This document shows positions 19,246 to 26,111 of a stretch of 33,109 bases of DNA, piece by piece. The stretch lies in the IMG/VR virus record IMGVR_UViG_3300021404_000032, positions 1 through 33,109 of that record. The stretch is one strand, 5' to 3'. Each line of letters begins with the position of its first letter. Positions within the stretch are counted from its first letter, which is position 1. A program made the position numbers and the translations under genes. This stretch comes from a virus. The notes below the pieces were generated by a model. The model was not told the DNA's origin. It saw only the letters and a list, made by a program, of their open reading frames with translations, and did not search any database.

Positions 19246-19960
19246 GCTACTTATCGGCGTTCCGGACATCGCGAACGTTGTCGAGATCCGCGAATGCCTC
19301 ATGGGCCAGTACGGCGTAACCTCCCAGCAGGCCGACGAGATCATCCGTTTCACGGTCCAGGATACCGTGAATAAGTCAAAAGAATGGAAGGTGGAGAACG
19401 GCTTCATTACGCTCCGCTATCACGGGCTGAGCCGGTTCAGCCTGGAGGATAATACCGATGTGAAAAAGGTAGTAAACCGGCGCTCACTGGGGTATAGTTC
19501 TACTAGAACCCACAAGACATCATCCGCAAGAAAGGGAATGGACATGCCACCTCGCAGGGGAAAGCCCGCAGCGGCTCCGGCCGAGCCCGAGGCCAACGGC
19601 GACATCGACCTCACCACGTACCTCACCAAGGACCTGTCCGCGACGATGGGCGACTACGCCACCTGGTTCCGCGACAACGTGGGAGATCCTGACGAGATCG
19701 AATCCGACCGGCTCCTGGCGCTGGGCAGCTCGCTGTACCCGCACTTCCAGAAGTCCGACTTCAACATCGCCCAGCGTGCCGCGAGGCGCGCGGCCCGCAC
19801 CGCCGAGGCAGCCCCGGAGCCGGAGCCTGCGGCCACCGGCCGAGGCCGTGGGCGCGGAGCCCGGACGGCTCCCGCTGCGCCTCCTGCGGCCGCTCCGGCG
19901 CGCGGAGGCCGTGGCCGGCGCGGCGCGGCAGCCGGGCGGGCTCCCGAAGCCGCCTACTAG
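19238..19960 (+). CDS. Two-part protein: N-terminal domain plus basic-tailed DNA-binding domain
   Basis: This 240-residue frame has three parts. Residues 1-80 form an alpha/beta domain (LIGVPDIANVVEIRECLMGQ; ADEIIRFTVQDTVNKSKEW). A loose basic linker follows. Residues 101-240 comprise a helical domain (DLTTYLTKDLSATMGDYATW) and a Gly/Arg/Ala/Pro tail with several GRGRG/RGGRGRR runs like AT-hooks. A promoter-like box and a good ribosome binding site inside the frame suggest that the last 140 residues are also made alone (next entry). It is not certain whether the long form is real or two genes happen to be in frame without a stop. It probably binds DNA through the basic tail. Confidence 0.55.
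   Translation: MGKLLIGVPDIANVVEIRECLMGQYGVTSQQADEIIRFTVQDTVNKSKEWKVENGFITLRYHGLSRFSLEDNTDVKKVVNRRSLGYSSTRTHKTSSARKGMDMPPRRGKPAAAPAEPEANGDIDLTTYLTKDLSATMGDYATWFRDNVGDPDEIESDRLLALGSSLYPHFQKSDFNIAQRAARRAARTAEAAPEPEPAATGRGRGRGARTAPAAPPAAAPARGGRGRRGAAAGRAPEAAY
19493..19537 (+). promoter_or_regulatory. Internal promoter and ribosome binding site
   Basis: GGGTATAGTTC gives a -10 box TATAGT at 19493-19498 inside the longer frame. A 40-base leader ends in AAGAAAGGGA directly before ATG 19538. The leader lacks the GGCGAG part of the usual motif but keeps GAAAGG. Confidence 0.45.
19538..19960 (+). CDS. Short form: AT-hook-like basic protein
   Basis: This is the 140-residue product from the internal ATG at 19538, in the same frame as the longer gene. 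It starts MDMPPRRGKPAAAPAEPEA, has a folded helical centre of about 70 residues (YATWFRDNVGDPDEIESD; LALGSSLYPHFQ), and ends in a 60-residue tail of Gly/Arg/Ala/Pro. It lies just upstream of the recombination genes, whose SSB-like member has a similar tail, so an auxiliary role on DNA during recombination is likely. No exact family was recognised. Confidence 0.55.
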   Translation: MDMPPRRGKPAAAPAEPEANGDIDLTTYLTKDLSATMGDYATWFRDNVGDPDEIESDRLLALGSSLYPHFQKSDFNIAQRAARRAARTAEAAPEPEPAATGRGRGRGARTAPAAPPAAAPARGGRGRRGAAAGRAPEAAY

Positions 19961-19972
19961 CAAGACCCTGGG

Positions 19973-20001
19973 CCCTGCCGGCTCCCCGATTACCGGCAGG
20001 G
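19973..20001 (+). terminator. Terminator-like hairpin
   Basis: CCCTGCCGG (19973-19981) and CCGGCAGGG (19993-20001) form a 9-bp stem with an 11-base loop, 13 bases after the preceding stop codon. No T-run follows. Confidence 0.6.
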
Positions 20002-20039
20002 TCCAGTTCCATCGTTGGGGGAATTCCGAAAGGATTCTG

Positions 20040-20150
20040 ATGGACCCGAGAAAGAGCTTCGCAAACGGAAACAGGCCGGACCCGAGAGACATCCCGCCCG
20101 GCTACTCAGCGGTGTGGGATTGTATCCTACCCGATCCGCTTTACCGCTGA
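20040..20150 (+). CDS. Possible 36-residue peptide
   Basis: An ATG at 20040 preceded by GAAAGGATTCTG opens a 36-codon frame (NGNRPDPRDIPPGYSAVWDC). It is isolated between two hairpins. The ribosome binding site is good and the composition is protein-like, but there is no overlap or motif to confirm it. Confidence 0.4.
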   Translation: MDPRKSFANGNRPDPRDIPPGYSAVWDCILPDPLYR

Positions 20151-20160
20151 TCCCTGAGCG

Positions 20161-20228
20161 GACTGCCCAGACCGCGATGCTGTGAGCCTGGGCAGTCCCC
20201 TGAAAGACCAGCAACGAAAGGCGAGGCG
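20161..20228 (+). promoter_or_regulatory. Hairpin and conserved leader before the Cas4-like gene
   Basis: GACTGCCCAG (20161-20170) and CTGGGCAGTC (20188-20197) form a 10-bp stem, probably a terminator. The sequence AACGAAAGGCGAGGCG then stands directly before the ATG at 20229, as in the cassette genes, although no TATACT box is visible between the hairpin and the leader. Confidence 0.5.
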
Positions 20229-21359
20229 ATGACAGCAACAGCGTCCATTCCTATTCTCCGGACGAGTGAACGGTCAGCGTTCAAACGTTGCATGTGGCGC
20301 TGGTGGATGGAGTACCGGGAGGGCTGGCGGACGCGCTACGTCCAGGCGGATGCACTCTGGTTCGGTATCGGAATCCACGAGGCTCTCGCTCCCTGGTACA
20401 TGAAGGGGAAGCGGCGCGGCCCGCATCCGGCCGACACTTTCGAGACCTGGGTGGGCGAAGAGATCGGCTACGCCAAGACATACCTAGACGATTCGTTTGA
20501 CGAGCCGGTCTGGATGGAAGCCAAAGAGCTGGGCATAGCGATGCTGGAAGGCTACGTCAATACGTACGGGAAAGACTCCCAGTGGCATATCATCTCGATA
20601 GAGCAGCCGTTCAGCGTAAAGATTACCCGACACGGAAAGCCAATAGCCGTATTCGCCTCGCGCTGGGACGGTGTATTCCGAGACCTCGCGGACGGAAAGA
20701 TAAAGCTGCTTGAAAACAAAACGGCCTCTCAGATCTCTACGGCCTATCTAGAGCTAGACGATCAGGGTGGATCTTACTGGGCCGTCGCGAGCCAGGTACT
20801 GCGGGCAAAGGGAGTCCTGAAGCCAGGCGAGGATATCGACGGCATCATCTACAACTTCCTCCGGAAGGCTATGCCCGATACCCGGCCGAGGAATGCGGCT
20901 GGCGATTACCTCAACAAGCCGGTCAAAGAGCATTACCTCATAGCCCTCCGTTCGGCAGGAATAGAGACCGTAGAGCAGGGAAGCCCCAAGGCCGGTCCAG
21001 TACCAATCGACAAAGCTACGGTTAAGGACCTGGAAGTGGCAGCCTCGTTTGCCGGCCTGGAAGTTCATGGAGAGATAAGCAAGAGTCAGCCTCCACCGCT
21101 ATTCGTCCGCGAGCCTATGCACCGGGTACCATCCGAACAGCGGACTCAGCTAGAGAAGATTGCCGATGAAGTCGAAGTGATGAATGCCGTCCGCAACGGC
21201 AGCATTCCGGTACTCAAGACGTCCACTAAAGACTGCCCGAAATGTCCGCTGTGGGGTCCCTGTACGCTTCACGAGCGCGGAGCCGATTCCTACCGTTCAC
21301 TACTCAAGTCAAACTTCCTACAAATAGACCCGTACGAGGACATGAGAAAGAGTGCGTGA
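20229..21359 (+). CDS. Cas4/RecB-type PD-(D/E)XK exonuclease with Fe-S cysteines
   Basis: This is a 376-residue protein. Active-site motifs are SRWDGVF (Asp147) and LLENKTA (Glu162, Lys164). Four cysteines in the Cas4/AddB pattern flank the domain: Cys21 in the N-terminal FKRCMWRWW, and Cys336, Cys339 and Cys345 in CPKCPLWGPC near the C-terminus. These would hold a 4Fe-4S cluster. RecB-family enzymes of this type resect DNA ends for recombination. Neighbours fit: a RecA-like ATPase follows five bases after the stop, then an SSB-like gene. This is longer than typical Cas4 (about 200 residues) because of inserts between the catalytic core and the last cysteines. Confidence 0.85.
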   Translation: MTATASIPILRTSERSAFKRCMWRWWMEYREGWRTRYVQADALWFGIGIHEALAPWYMKGKRRGPHPADTFETWVGEEIGYAKTYLDDSFDEPVWMEAKELGIAMLEGYVNTYGKDSQWHIISIEQPFSVKITRHGKPIAVFASRWDGVFRDLADGKIKLLENKTASQISTAYLELDDQGGSYWAVASQVLRAKGVLKPGEDIDGIIYNFLRKAMPDTRPRNAAGDYLNKPVKEHYLIALRSAGIETVEQGSPKAGPVPIDKATVKDLEVAASFAGLEVHGEISKSQPPPLFVREPMHRVPSEQRTQLEKIADEVEVMNAVRNGSIPVLKTSTKDCPKCPLWGPCTLHERGADSYRSLLKSNFLQIDPYEDMRKSA

Positions 21360-21364
21360 TTACA

Positions 21365-22369
21365 ATGGCTGATGGACCTGCCCCAGCGCTACGCGGAACA
21401 CAGCGTCACCGAGGCCGAGGCACACAGACCGCGAAGCAGACTCGCGAGAACCCACTGGCGATGGTGGAAACCGACGTCACGATTGAGATTGAGGATCTCT
21501 CCGCTCCCACGCGTAGGCCGCCAGTCAACATTCTGCTCCACGGGCCGTCCGGACACGGCAAGACCCTACTAGCCGGAGGCGCAGCAGACGGCAGTCGCAA
21601 CGTCTGGTTCCTGTCGACTGAGACGGAAGGCGTAGCGAGCGCGCGAGCCGTGGGATCTCAGGCTCAGCTCATCCGGGCTCCGGACTGGGAGCATGCCGTT
21701 GCCGGCGTCAAGTGGGCCGAGGCGAACCTGACCGAGGACGACTGGCTGGTGATCGATTCCGGAACGCAGATGCAGGAATCCTACATGCAGTGGATTCTGG
21801 AGCGCGAGAACGCGATCAACCCGCAGCGCGACCTCGATATACCGGCTATCCAGAACCACCAGAAGTATCAGAACGGATTCAAGCGGTGGTGCGGCCGGAT
21901 TATTGCCGCTCCGTTCAATGTGATCTTTATCACAACATCAATGTCGGTCGATGACGCCGAGGGCGAGCCGCGCGTGATTCCACTGCTGCTGGGGAAGAAA
22001 GGCGAAATATCCGATTACGTTTCCTCTCAGTTCTCCGTCGCGCTATACTACTCCGTAGCGAGGGAATCGCGGGACATGAAAGGACCGATCGTTAGGCGAG
22101 CGCTAGCCCAGCCTTTCCCTCCGTGGTTTGCTAAGGACCGCTATATGGCCCTAGGCAGAACATGGGATGTCGGTGAAGGCGAATTCTTCGCGATGTCCGA
22201 AATGATAACGGCAATCGAGAAGTCGAGAGGCGTCAGTGGCAGCGAAGGTAGCGCTAGCCGACCCAGAAGGCCAGCTAGCCGAGTGGCTCCGCAAGCACGT
22301 GGAAAAGCGACACGGACTGCTCCGGTACGTCACGAAAGGGGAACACGCAGCAGACCACAGGCTTCATAA
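21365..22369 (+). CDS. RecA-like AAA ATPase (Sak4-type single-strand annealing/recombination)
   Basis: This is a 334-residue protein. Walker A HGPSGHGKT lies at residues 59-67 and Walker B DWLVID at 126-131, with the core fold continuing to about residue 275. Size, position between a RecB-type nuclease and an SSB-like gene, and motif pattern fit the Sak4 branch of phage RecA-like recombinases. The first 32 residues are low-complexity; an alternative start is the ATG at 21461 (MVETDVTIEIEDL). The last 45 codons overlap another gene and code for a basic Ser/Arg/Pro/Ala tail (see findings). Function as an ATP-dependent helper of strand annealing is family knowledge; the tail's role is open. Confidence 0.8.
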   Translation: MADGPAPALRGTQRHRGRGTQTAKQTRENPLAMVETDVTIEIEDLSAPTRRPPVNILLHGPSGHGKTLLAGGAADGSRNVWFLSTETEGVASARAVGSQAQLIRAPDWEHAVAGVKWAEANLTEDDWLVIDSGTQMQESYMQWILERENAINPQRDLDIPAIQNHQKYQNGFKRWCGRIIAAPFNVIFITTSMSVDDAEGEPRVIPLLLGKKGEISDYVSSQFSVALYYSVARESRDMKGPIVRRALAQPFPPWFAKDRYMALGRTWDVGEGEFFAMSEMITAIEKSRGVSGSEGSASRPRRPASRVAPQARGKATRTAPVRHERGTRSRPQAS

Positions 22370-22409
22370 GGATTACCTCGATCACATCCACGAAGGGAAC
22401 AACCTGTAA
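22236..22409 (+). CDS. Small protein overlapping the ATPase gene
   Basis: This 57-residue frame starts at the GTG at 22236 with GAGAGG five bases upstream. It overlaps the last 134 bases of the ATPase gene in a different frame and joins the next gene in TAATG. The sequence (ALADPEGQLAEWLRKHVEKR; YVTKGEHAADHRLHKDYLDH) is well balanced, helical and His/Lys-rich, and looks more like natural protein than the other frame does here. Function unknown. Confidence 0.6.
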   Translation: MAAKVALADPEGQLAEWLRKHVEKRHGLLRYVTKGEHAADHRLHKDYLDHIHEGNNL

Positions 22410-23284
22410 TGGCTAAGCTCCGGCCAGAGGACGTCGCAGATATCGACGTCAAGGCACTGGAAGCGGCGGAATACTCCACCGAGGAATTCGACCGGTATTA
22501 TGGCGAGACGCCACCGGTCGGCACCGAACTCAACGCCTACGTCAAGCGGATGTGGTGGACGCGCTCCGCTCCCAAGGCCGGTGGCGGCGGCAACGACCCC
22601 ATGCTGAAGATTCTCACCGTCGCGGCCGAAAACGAGGGCGACCTGGCAGAGTTCAACGACTGCCCATTCTGGCTCAACGTCACCCTGACGGAAAACGCGA
22701 AGTTCCGCTGGGGTCCTTTCTTCGACAACTTCGGCCTCTCGATTCGCGCGGTCAAAGCGCGGAAGGTCGATGTGGAGGAAGTCGAGGACCAGAACGGATC
22801 TCCGATCACCTCTATCGACGGCTTCAAGCCGGGCGAGGACGAGGATGACGCGTGGTGCCGGATCATCACCGATCAGGAGCCGTACAACGGCGTCATGCAG
22901 CCGCGCGTCAAGGAATGGCTCCCGTGGGACGTGGACGCCGAGTACAGCGACAACGGCGACGGTGAGGCCGAGGACGGCGACGAGGACGCCGACGAGGACT
23001 ATGAGGATGAGCTAGAGCCCGAGCCCGAGCCCGAGCCTCCGGCGCACGGTCGCGGAGCGGCCCGGAGCGCGTCCAGGAGCCCAGCTCCGGCTCGCGGTAC
23101 CCGTCCGGCCCGCCCGGCTCCGGAGGCGGCTCCTGCGCGGCGCGGTGGGCGTCCTGCGGCCGCTGCGGCTCCCGCTCCGGCGAGCCCGCGCCGTGCCCGT
23201 GGACAGGCTGCGGCGGCTCCCGCTCCGGCGCGTCGTGGCCGTGGCGGTCGCGGTGGCGGTTCGTCGGACGAACCTCCGTTTTAG
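22409..23284 (+). CDS. SSB-like ssDNA-binding protein with host-type C-terminal tip
   Basis: This is a 291-residue protein. Residues 30-175 form a beta-rich domain (AYVKRMWWTRSAPKAGGG; LKILTVAAENEGD; CPFWLNVTLTENAKFRWG; WCRIITDQEPYNG), consistent with a phage OB-type ssDNA-binding domain. An acidic stretch follows (DGEAEDGDEDADEDYEDE), then EPEPEPEP and about 75 residues of Ala/Pro/Arg/Gly. The last residues are SDEPPF, the kind of acidic tip with final Pro-Phe by which bacterial SSBs recruit partner proteins; actinobacterial SSBs end the same way. It follows the nuclease and the RecA-like gene, which supports the call. The OB fold itself was not confirmed. Confidence 0.65.
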   Translation: MAKLRPEDVADIDVKALEAAEYSTEEFDRYYGETPPVGTELNAYVKRMWWTRSAPKAGGGGNDPMLKILTVAAENEGDLAEFNDCPFWLNVTLTENAKFRWGPFFDNFGLSIRAVKARKVDVEEVEDQNGSPITSIDGFKPGEDEDDAWCRIITDQEPYNGVMQPRVKEWLPWDVDAEYSDNGDGEAEDGDEDADEDYEDELEPEPEPEPPAHGRGAARSASRSPAPARGTRPARPAPEAAPARRGGRPAAAAAPAPASPRRARGQAAAAPAPARRGRGGRGGGSSDEPPF

Positions 23285-23369
23285 CGAGATCGTCACGAGG
23301 CTCCGTGAGGAACTGCACCGGGATCTGATGGACATGTCCTGGAGAGGATTCCGGCGCGAGCCGTTCTAA
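23253..23369 (+). CDS. Possible small basic peptide
   Basis: An open frame beyond the SSB-like stop codes for RFSEIVTRLREELHRDLMDM followed by SWRGFRREPF and ends at 23369. The only near start is GTG 23253 inside the SSB-like tail, without a convincing ribosome binding site. The helix looks natural, but the call is weak. Confidence 0.3.
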   Translation: MAVRRTNLRFSEIVTRLREELHRDLMDMSWRGFRREPF

Positions 23370-23370
23370 T

Positions 23371-23431
23371 TCCTGCCTCCGATGGGCAGGATACGGCCCG
23401 GTAGGGTACCAGGCATCTGCCCTACCGGGCC
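23371..23431 (+). terminator. Double hairpin terminator region
   Basis: TCCTGCC (23371-23377) and GGCAGGA (23385-23391) form a first 7-bp stem. GGCCCGGTAGGG (23395-23406) and CCCTACCGGGCC (23420-23431) form a second, perfect 12-bp stem. Together they separate the recombination module from the nucleotide/replication operon. The second lies 26 bases before the next start codon and may shape its leader. Confidence 0.65.
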
Positions 23432-23456
23432 GGCCATCAGTAAGGAAGGACCGACA

Positions 23457-24227
23457 ATGAGTCGCGTCACGATTCTGGGATGCGGCCCGGCTGGACTGGC
23501 GGCGGCTGCGGCCGTCGTCAGTTCCGGCCAAGAGGCCGTCATCGTAAGCAATACCCGCGAGCCTAGCCGTCTCTACGGCTGTCAGTATCTTCACGCGCCA
23601 ATTCCCGGATACGAGAGCGCGCCCCACGCCAAGGTCGGTTACTGGCTAATCGGCACGCCGGAAGAATACCGGACTAAGGTCTACGGCGATAAGTGGGAGG
23701 GCCGTGTCTCGCCGGAGGACTTTATAGGCGAACACGACGCCTGGGATATCCGGTGGACCTACCGGGAGATGTGGAGCCGGATCATCGACGGAGGCCTGGC
23801 CTGGATCCACGTTGACGAGCCGATCGCTGACGGCCGGATACCGTCCTGCGTCTATGACCTCCGGTCGGAGCGGATCATCTCAACAATCCCGGCTACGGCG
23901 CTCTGCTGGAAGAAAGAGCACGAATTCCGGTATCACAAGATATTCGCGAACGGAAGCACGACGGAGAGCCCGCGTACCGACAACATGATTATCTGCGACG
24001 GTACAAATCAGAACAACTGGTACCGGATCTCTAACGTATTCGGCTACAAGACTACTGAATGGAGCCGTGCCAAGATGGCACCGCCATCGGCCGTTGCGGT
24101 GCCCAAGCCGCTCGTTACCGACTGTGACTGTCATCCGGAGATTCACCGCGTCGGCCGGTACGGGAAATGGCAGAAGTCATATCTCGTCCACGAGGTCTAC
24201 CCGGAGGTAATGGAGCTGGTACGATGA
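23457..24227 (+). CDS. FAD/NAD(P)-binding oxidoreductase
   Basis: This 256-residue protein starts at the ATG at 23457, preceded by AAGGAAGGA. The N-terminus VTILGCGPAGLAAAAAVV is a dinucleotide-binding Rossmann motif (GxGxxG) of FAD-dependent oxidoreductases. LYGCQYLHAPIPG follows where these enzymes often have a second flavin contact. The C-terminus has CDCHPEIHRVGRYG with Cys and His. Similar short oxidoreductases occur in large actinophages, but their substrate is not known. Being first in the operon with ThyX (which uses FAD), a deoxynucleotidase and an SDR, it may act in thymidylate or base-modification chemistry; this is inference. Confidence 0.7.
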   Translation: MSRVTILGCGPAGLAAAAAVVSSGQEAVIVSNTREPSRLYGCQYLHAPIPGYESAPHAKVGYWLIGTPEEYRTKVYGDKWEGRVSPEDFIGEHDAWDIRWTYREMWSRIIDGGLAWIHVDEPIADGRIPSCVYDLRSERIISTIPATALCWKKEHEFRYHKIFANGSTTESPRTDNMIICDGTNQNNWYRISNVFGYKTTEWSRAKMAPPSAVAVPKPLVTDCDCHPEIHRVGRYGKWQKSYLVHEVYPEVMELVR

Positions 24228-24466
24228 TGAACGTGCTATGTATCGACGGCCCGGCTCGCGGCGAGATCCGCGAAGTAGAGCCCTCCCATAACATCCAGAT
24301 CCGGACGGAAGGTAAAGGCCTGTCGTTCTACACGGTTCACCATTTCGTTATCCTGAACCGTGTTATCCGGGTAGCCTCCGTATATGAGAAGGTCGATGAT
24401 ATCTTCCTGGATACCGCATTCGACCTCATCACCTCAGACCTAGCAAGGAAAGTAGTTATCAATTAG
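24224..24466 (+). CDS. Small protein, paralogue of the gene at 30240
   Basis: This 80-residue protein starts at ATGATG overlapping the previous stop. It begins MMNVLCIDGPARGEIREV and contains YTVHHFVI, followed by an ASVYEK segment and an ITSDLA ending. The gene at 30240 has the same pattern (MMNVLLVDGPRVGEV; YYVHRFYL; LASIH; ILSDKA), so the two are paralogues. The likely fold is a small beta-rich domain. Function unknown; both copies lie in the nucleotide/replication operon. The next gene begins directly after its stop. Confidence 0.7.
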   Translation: MMNVLCIDGPARGEIREVEPSHNIQIRTEGKGLSFYTVHHFVILNRVIRVASVYEKVDDIFLDTAFDLITSDLARKVVIN

Positions 24467-25156
24467 ATGGTAGCAACATACCCGGAGGCTCGCTTGAATA
24501 CATCATTCCGTACCGGCGAAGGCAAGCCGGTAATCGCGGTCGATATCGACGGCACGCTAGGCGACTACCACGCTCACTTCCTCTGGTTCGCGGAACAATG
24601 GCTAGGAATGCCTATGCCGTCCGCGACCGATATCAACCCCGGTCTCCCGCTGAGCGAATTTATGGGCGTCCAGCACAGTGTCTACCGGCAGTGTAAGCTC
24701 GCCTACCGGCAGGGTGGCCTCAAGCGGTTCATGCCAGCCTATCCCTGCGCGCGAGAGCTTACCCACCACATCCGCGAGGCCGGAGCGCAGGTATGGATCT
24801 GTACTTCCCGGCCGTATCTCCGGCTAGACAATATCGATCCGGACACTCGCGAATGGCTCAGCCGTAACGGTATCGAGTATGACGCCGTGATCTTTGAGGG
24901 AGTCCTCGATGGGGGTGACTCGATGACGAAATACGGCGAGCTAGTACGCCAGGTCGGTACCGACCGGATCGTGGCGGCCGTTGATGACCTCCCGGAGCAG
25001 ACGCAGGACGCAGTAAAGCACCGTATCTCGCGAGTCTATCTCCGCGACCAGCCGTACAACCGATCCTGGGACGTTCTGGGAGAGCGCATCACTTCCCTGT
25101 CGGAGCTATGGGACCGGCTAGACATAGACCTCCAGGTTTGGAAAGGATCGGCGTGA
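24467..25156 (+). CDS. HAD-family 5'(3')-deoxyribonucleotidase-like phosphatase
   Basis: This 229-residue protein has the HAD motifs. Motif I is AVDIDGTLGD (Asp26 as nucleophile, Asp28 as acid/base), motif II WICTSRPY, a Lys in motif III (MTKYGELVRQVG), and motif IV VAAVDDLPEQ. The long insert after motif I (about 35-85) fits the alpha-helical cap of deoxynucleotidases that dephosphorylate dNMPs. It would trim the dNMP pool, either degrading an unwanted nucleotide or salvaging. It abuts the preceding gene and overlaps the SDR gene in GTGA. Confidence 0.75.
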   Translation: MVATYPEARLNTSFRTGEGKPVIAVDIDGTLGDYHAHFLWFAEQWLGMPMPSATDINPGLPLSEFMGVQHSVYRQCKLAYRQGGLKRFMPAYPCARELTHHIREAGAQVWICTSRPYLRLDNIDPDTREWLSRNGIEYDAVIFEGVLDGGDSMTKYGELVRQVGTDRIVAAVDDLPEQTQDAVKHRISRVYLRDQPYNRSWDVLGERITSLSELWDRLDIDLQVWKGSA

Positions 25157-25848
25157 ACGACCGGCAGAAGGTTCTTGTGGTCGGCGGTATGTCGGGTATT
25201 GGGGATACCGTCGCGCGAGAGCTTAAACGGCAGTACCCGAAGCTGGAGCAGTACGTTCCGCCGCGACTTATCATGGATGTGACCGATCGCTGTAGCGTGG
25301 CGAATGCTATGCGCGACGAAGGCCCATTCACGCACATCGTCTACTCGGCGGGCATGAACGATCTCGCCTGGGTGCCTGAGCGGCGAACGGCCCGGCTGAT
25401 GGACGAGACCTTCCGCGTCAACTGCTCCGGATTCGTCTCCGTCGTCAGCGAGCACATCCACGCGTTCCCGGACGATGCGCTGTCGGTCGTTGCGATAAGC
25501 TCCGATGCGGCCGAGATCCCTATGCGCGGCTCCGTCGCGTACTGCGCCTCTAAGGCCGCTCTAAACATGGCCGTGAAGGTCCTCGCTCGCGAGCTAGCGC
25601 CGCTCCACAGGATCAACGCGGTCTCGCCCGGTATGGTCGATGGGACGCCTATGACGGCCTACATCGATTCAACCATTCCGATCTTCCGTGGATGGACTCC
25701 GGATCAGGCTCGCAATTACGAAAAGCAGAATGTCCCGACCAGAAAGCGCGCTACCCGCGACGAGGTAGCCGAGACCGTTATCTGGGTCCTGATGGGACCG
25801 GATCAGATGACGGGCTCTATCATCGACATCAATGGAGGAAGGTCGTAA
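25153..25848 (+). CDS. Short-chain dehydrogenase/reductase (SDR)
   Basis: This 231-residue protein starts at a GTG in a GTGA overlap. The cofactor motif GGMSGIG is at 11-17, YSAGMN replaces the usual NNAG strand motif, the catalytic Ser lies in AISSDAAE, and YCASK (Tyr130, Lys134) completes the active site. The ending GSIIDINGG is typical of classical SDRs. It probably uses NAD(P)H to reduce or oxidise a small molecule. Phage SDRs are uncommon; here it lies between a deoxynucleotidase and MazG-like/ThyX genes, so a nucleotide-linked or sugar-nucleotide substrate is plausible but unknown. Confidence 0.85.
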   Translation: MNDRQKVLVVGGMSGIGDTVARELKRQYPKLEQYVPPRLIMDVTDRCSVANAMRDEGPFTHIVYSAGMNDLAWVPERRTARLMDETFRVNCSGFVSVVSEHIHAFPDDALSVVAISSDAAEIPMRGSVAYCASKAALNMAVKVLARELAPLHRINAVSPGMVDGTPMTAYIDSTIPIFRGWTPDQARNYEKQNVPTRKRATRDEVAETVIWVLMGPDQMTGSIIDINGGRS

Positions 25849-26111
25849 TGCGCATCAACGTCTATTCGCAGGAGCTTACCCGCGAAGTCGAGCTAGTCAG
25901 TAAGACTGCAGACACCGGCATTACCTACTACGGCGTGCGCATGTACCTCGCGAGCCCGGACATTCTTCACCACACGCCGGAGGACGATGACCGCAGCGCC
26001 ATCACCTTCTGGCTTCCCAACAACAAGACGTTCAGCAAACGCGACCTGGCGCACGTATTCCGTGAAATGGCGGATGTCACATTTGAAGCTCCGGATCCAC
26101 AGGAGAACTGA
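25848..26111 (+). CDS. Small protein, function unknown
   Basis: This 87-residue protein starts in TAATG with GGAGGAAGG upstream. It is beta-rich at first (RINVYSQELTREVELVSK; YYGVRMYLASP), then has a basic/aromatic segment and a final helix (KRDLAHVFREMADVTFEA). It shares one base with the MazG-like start. No family recognised. Confidence 0.7.
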   Translation: MRINVYSQELTREVELVSKTADTGITYYGVRMYLASPDILHHTPEDDDRSAITFWLPNNKTFSKRDLAHVFREMADVTFEAPDPQEN

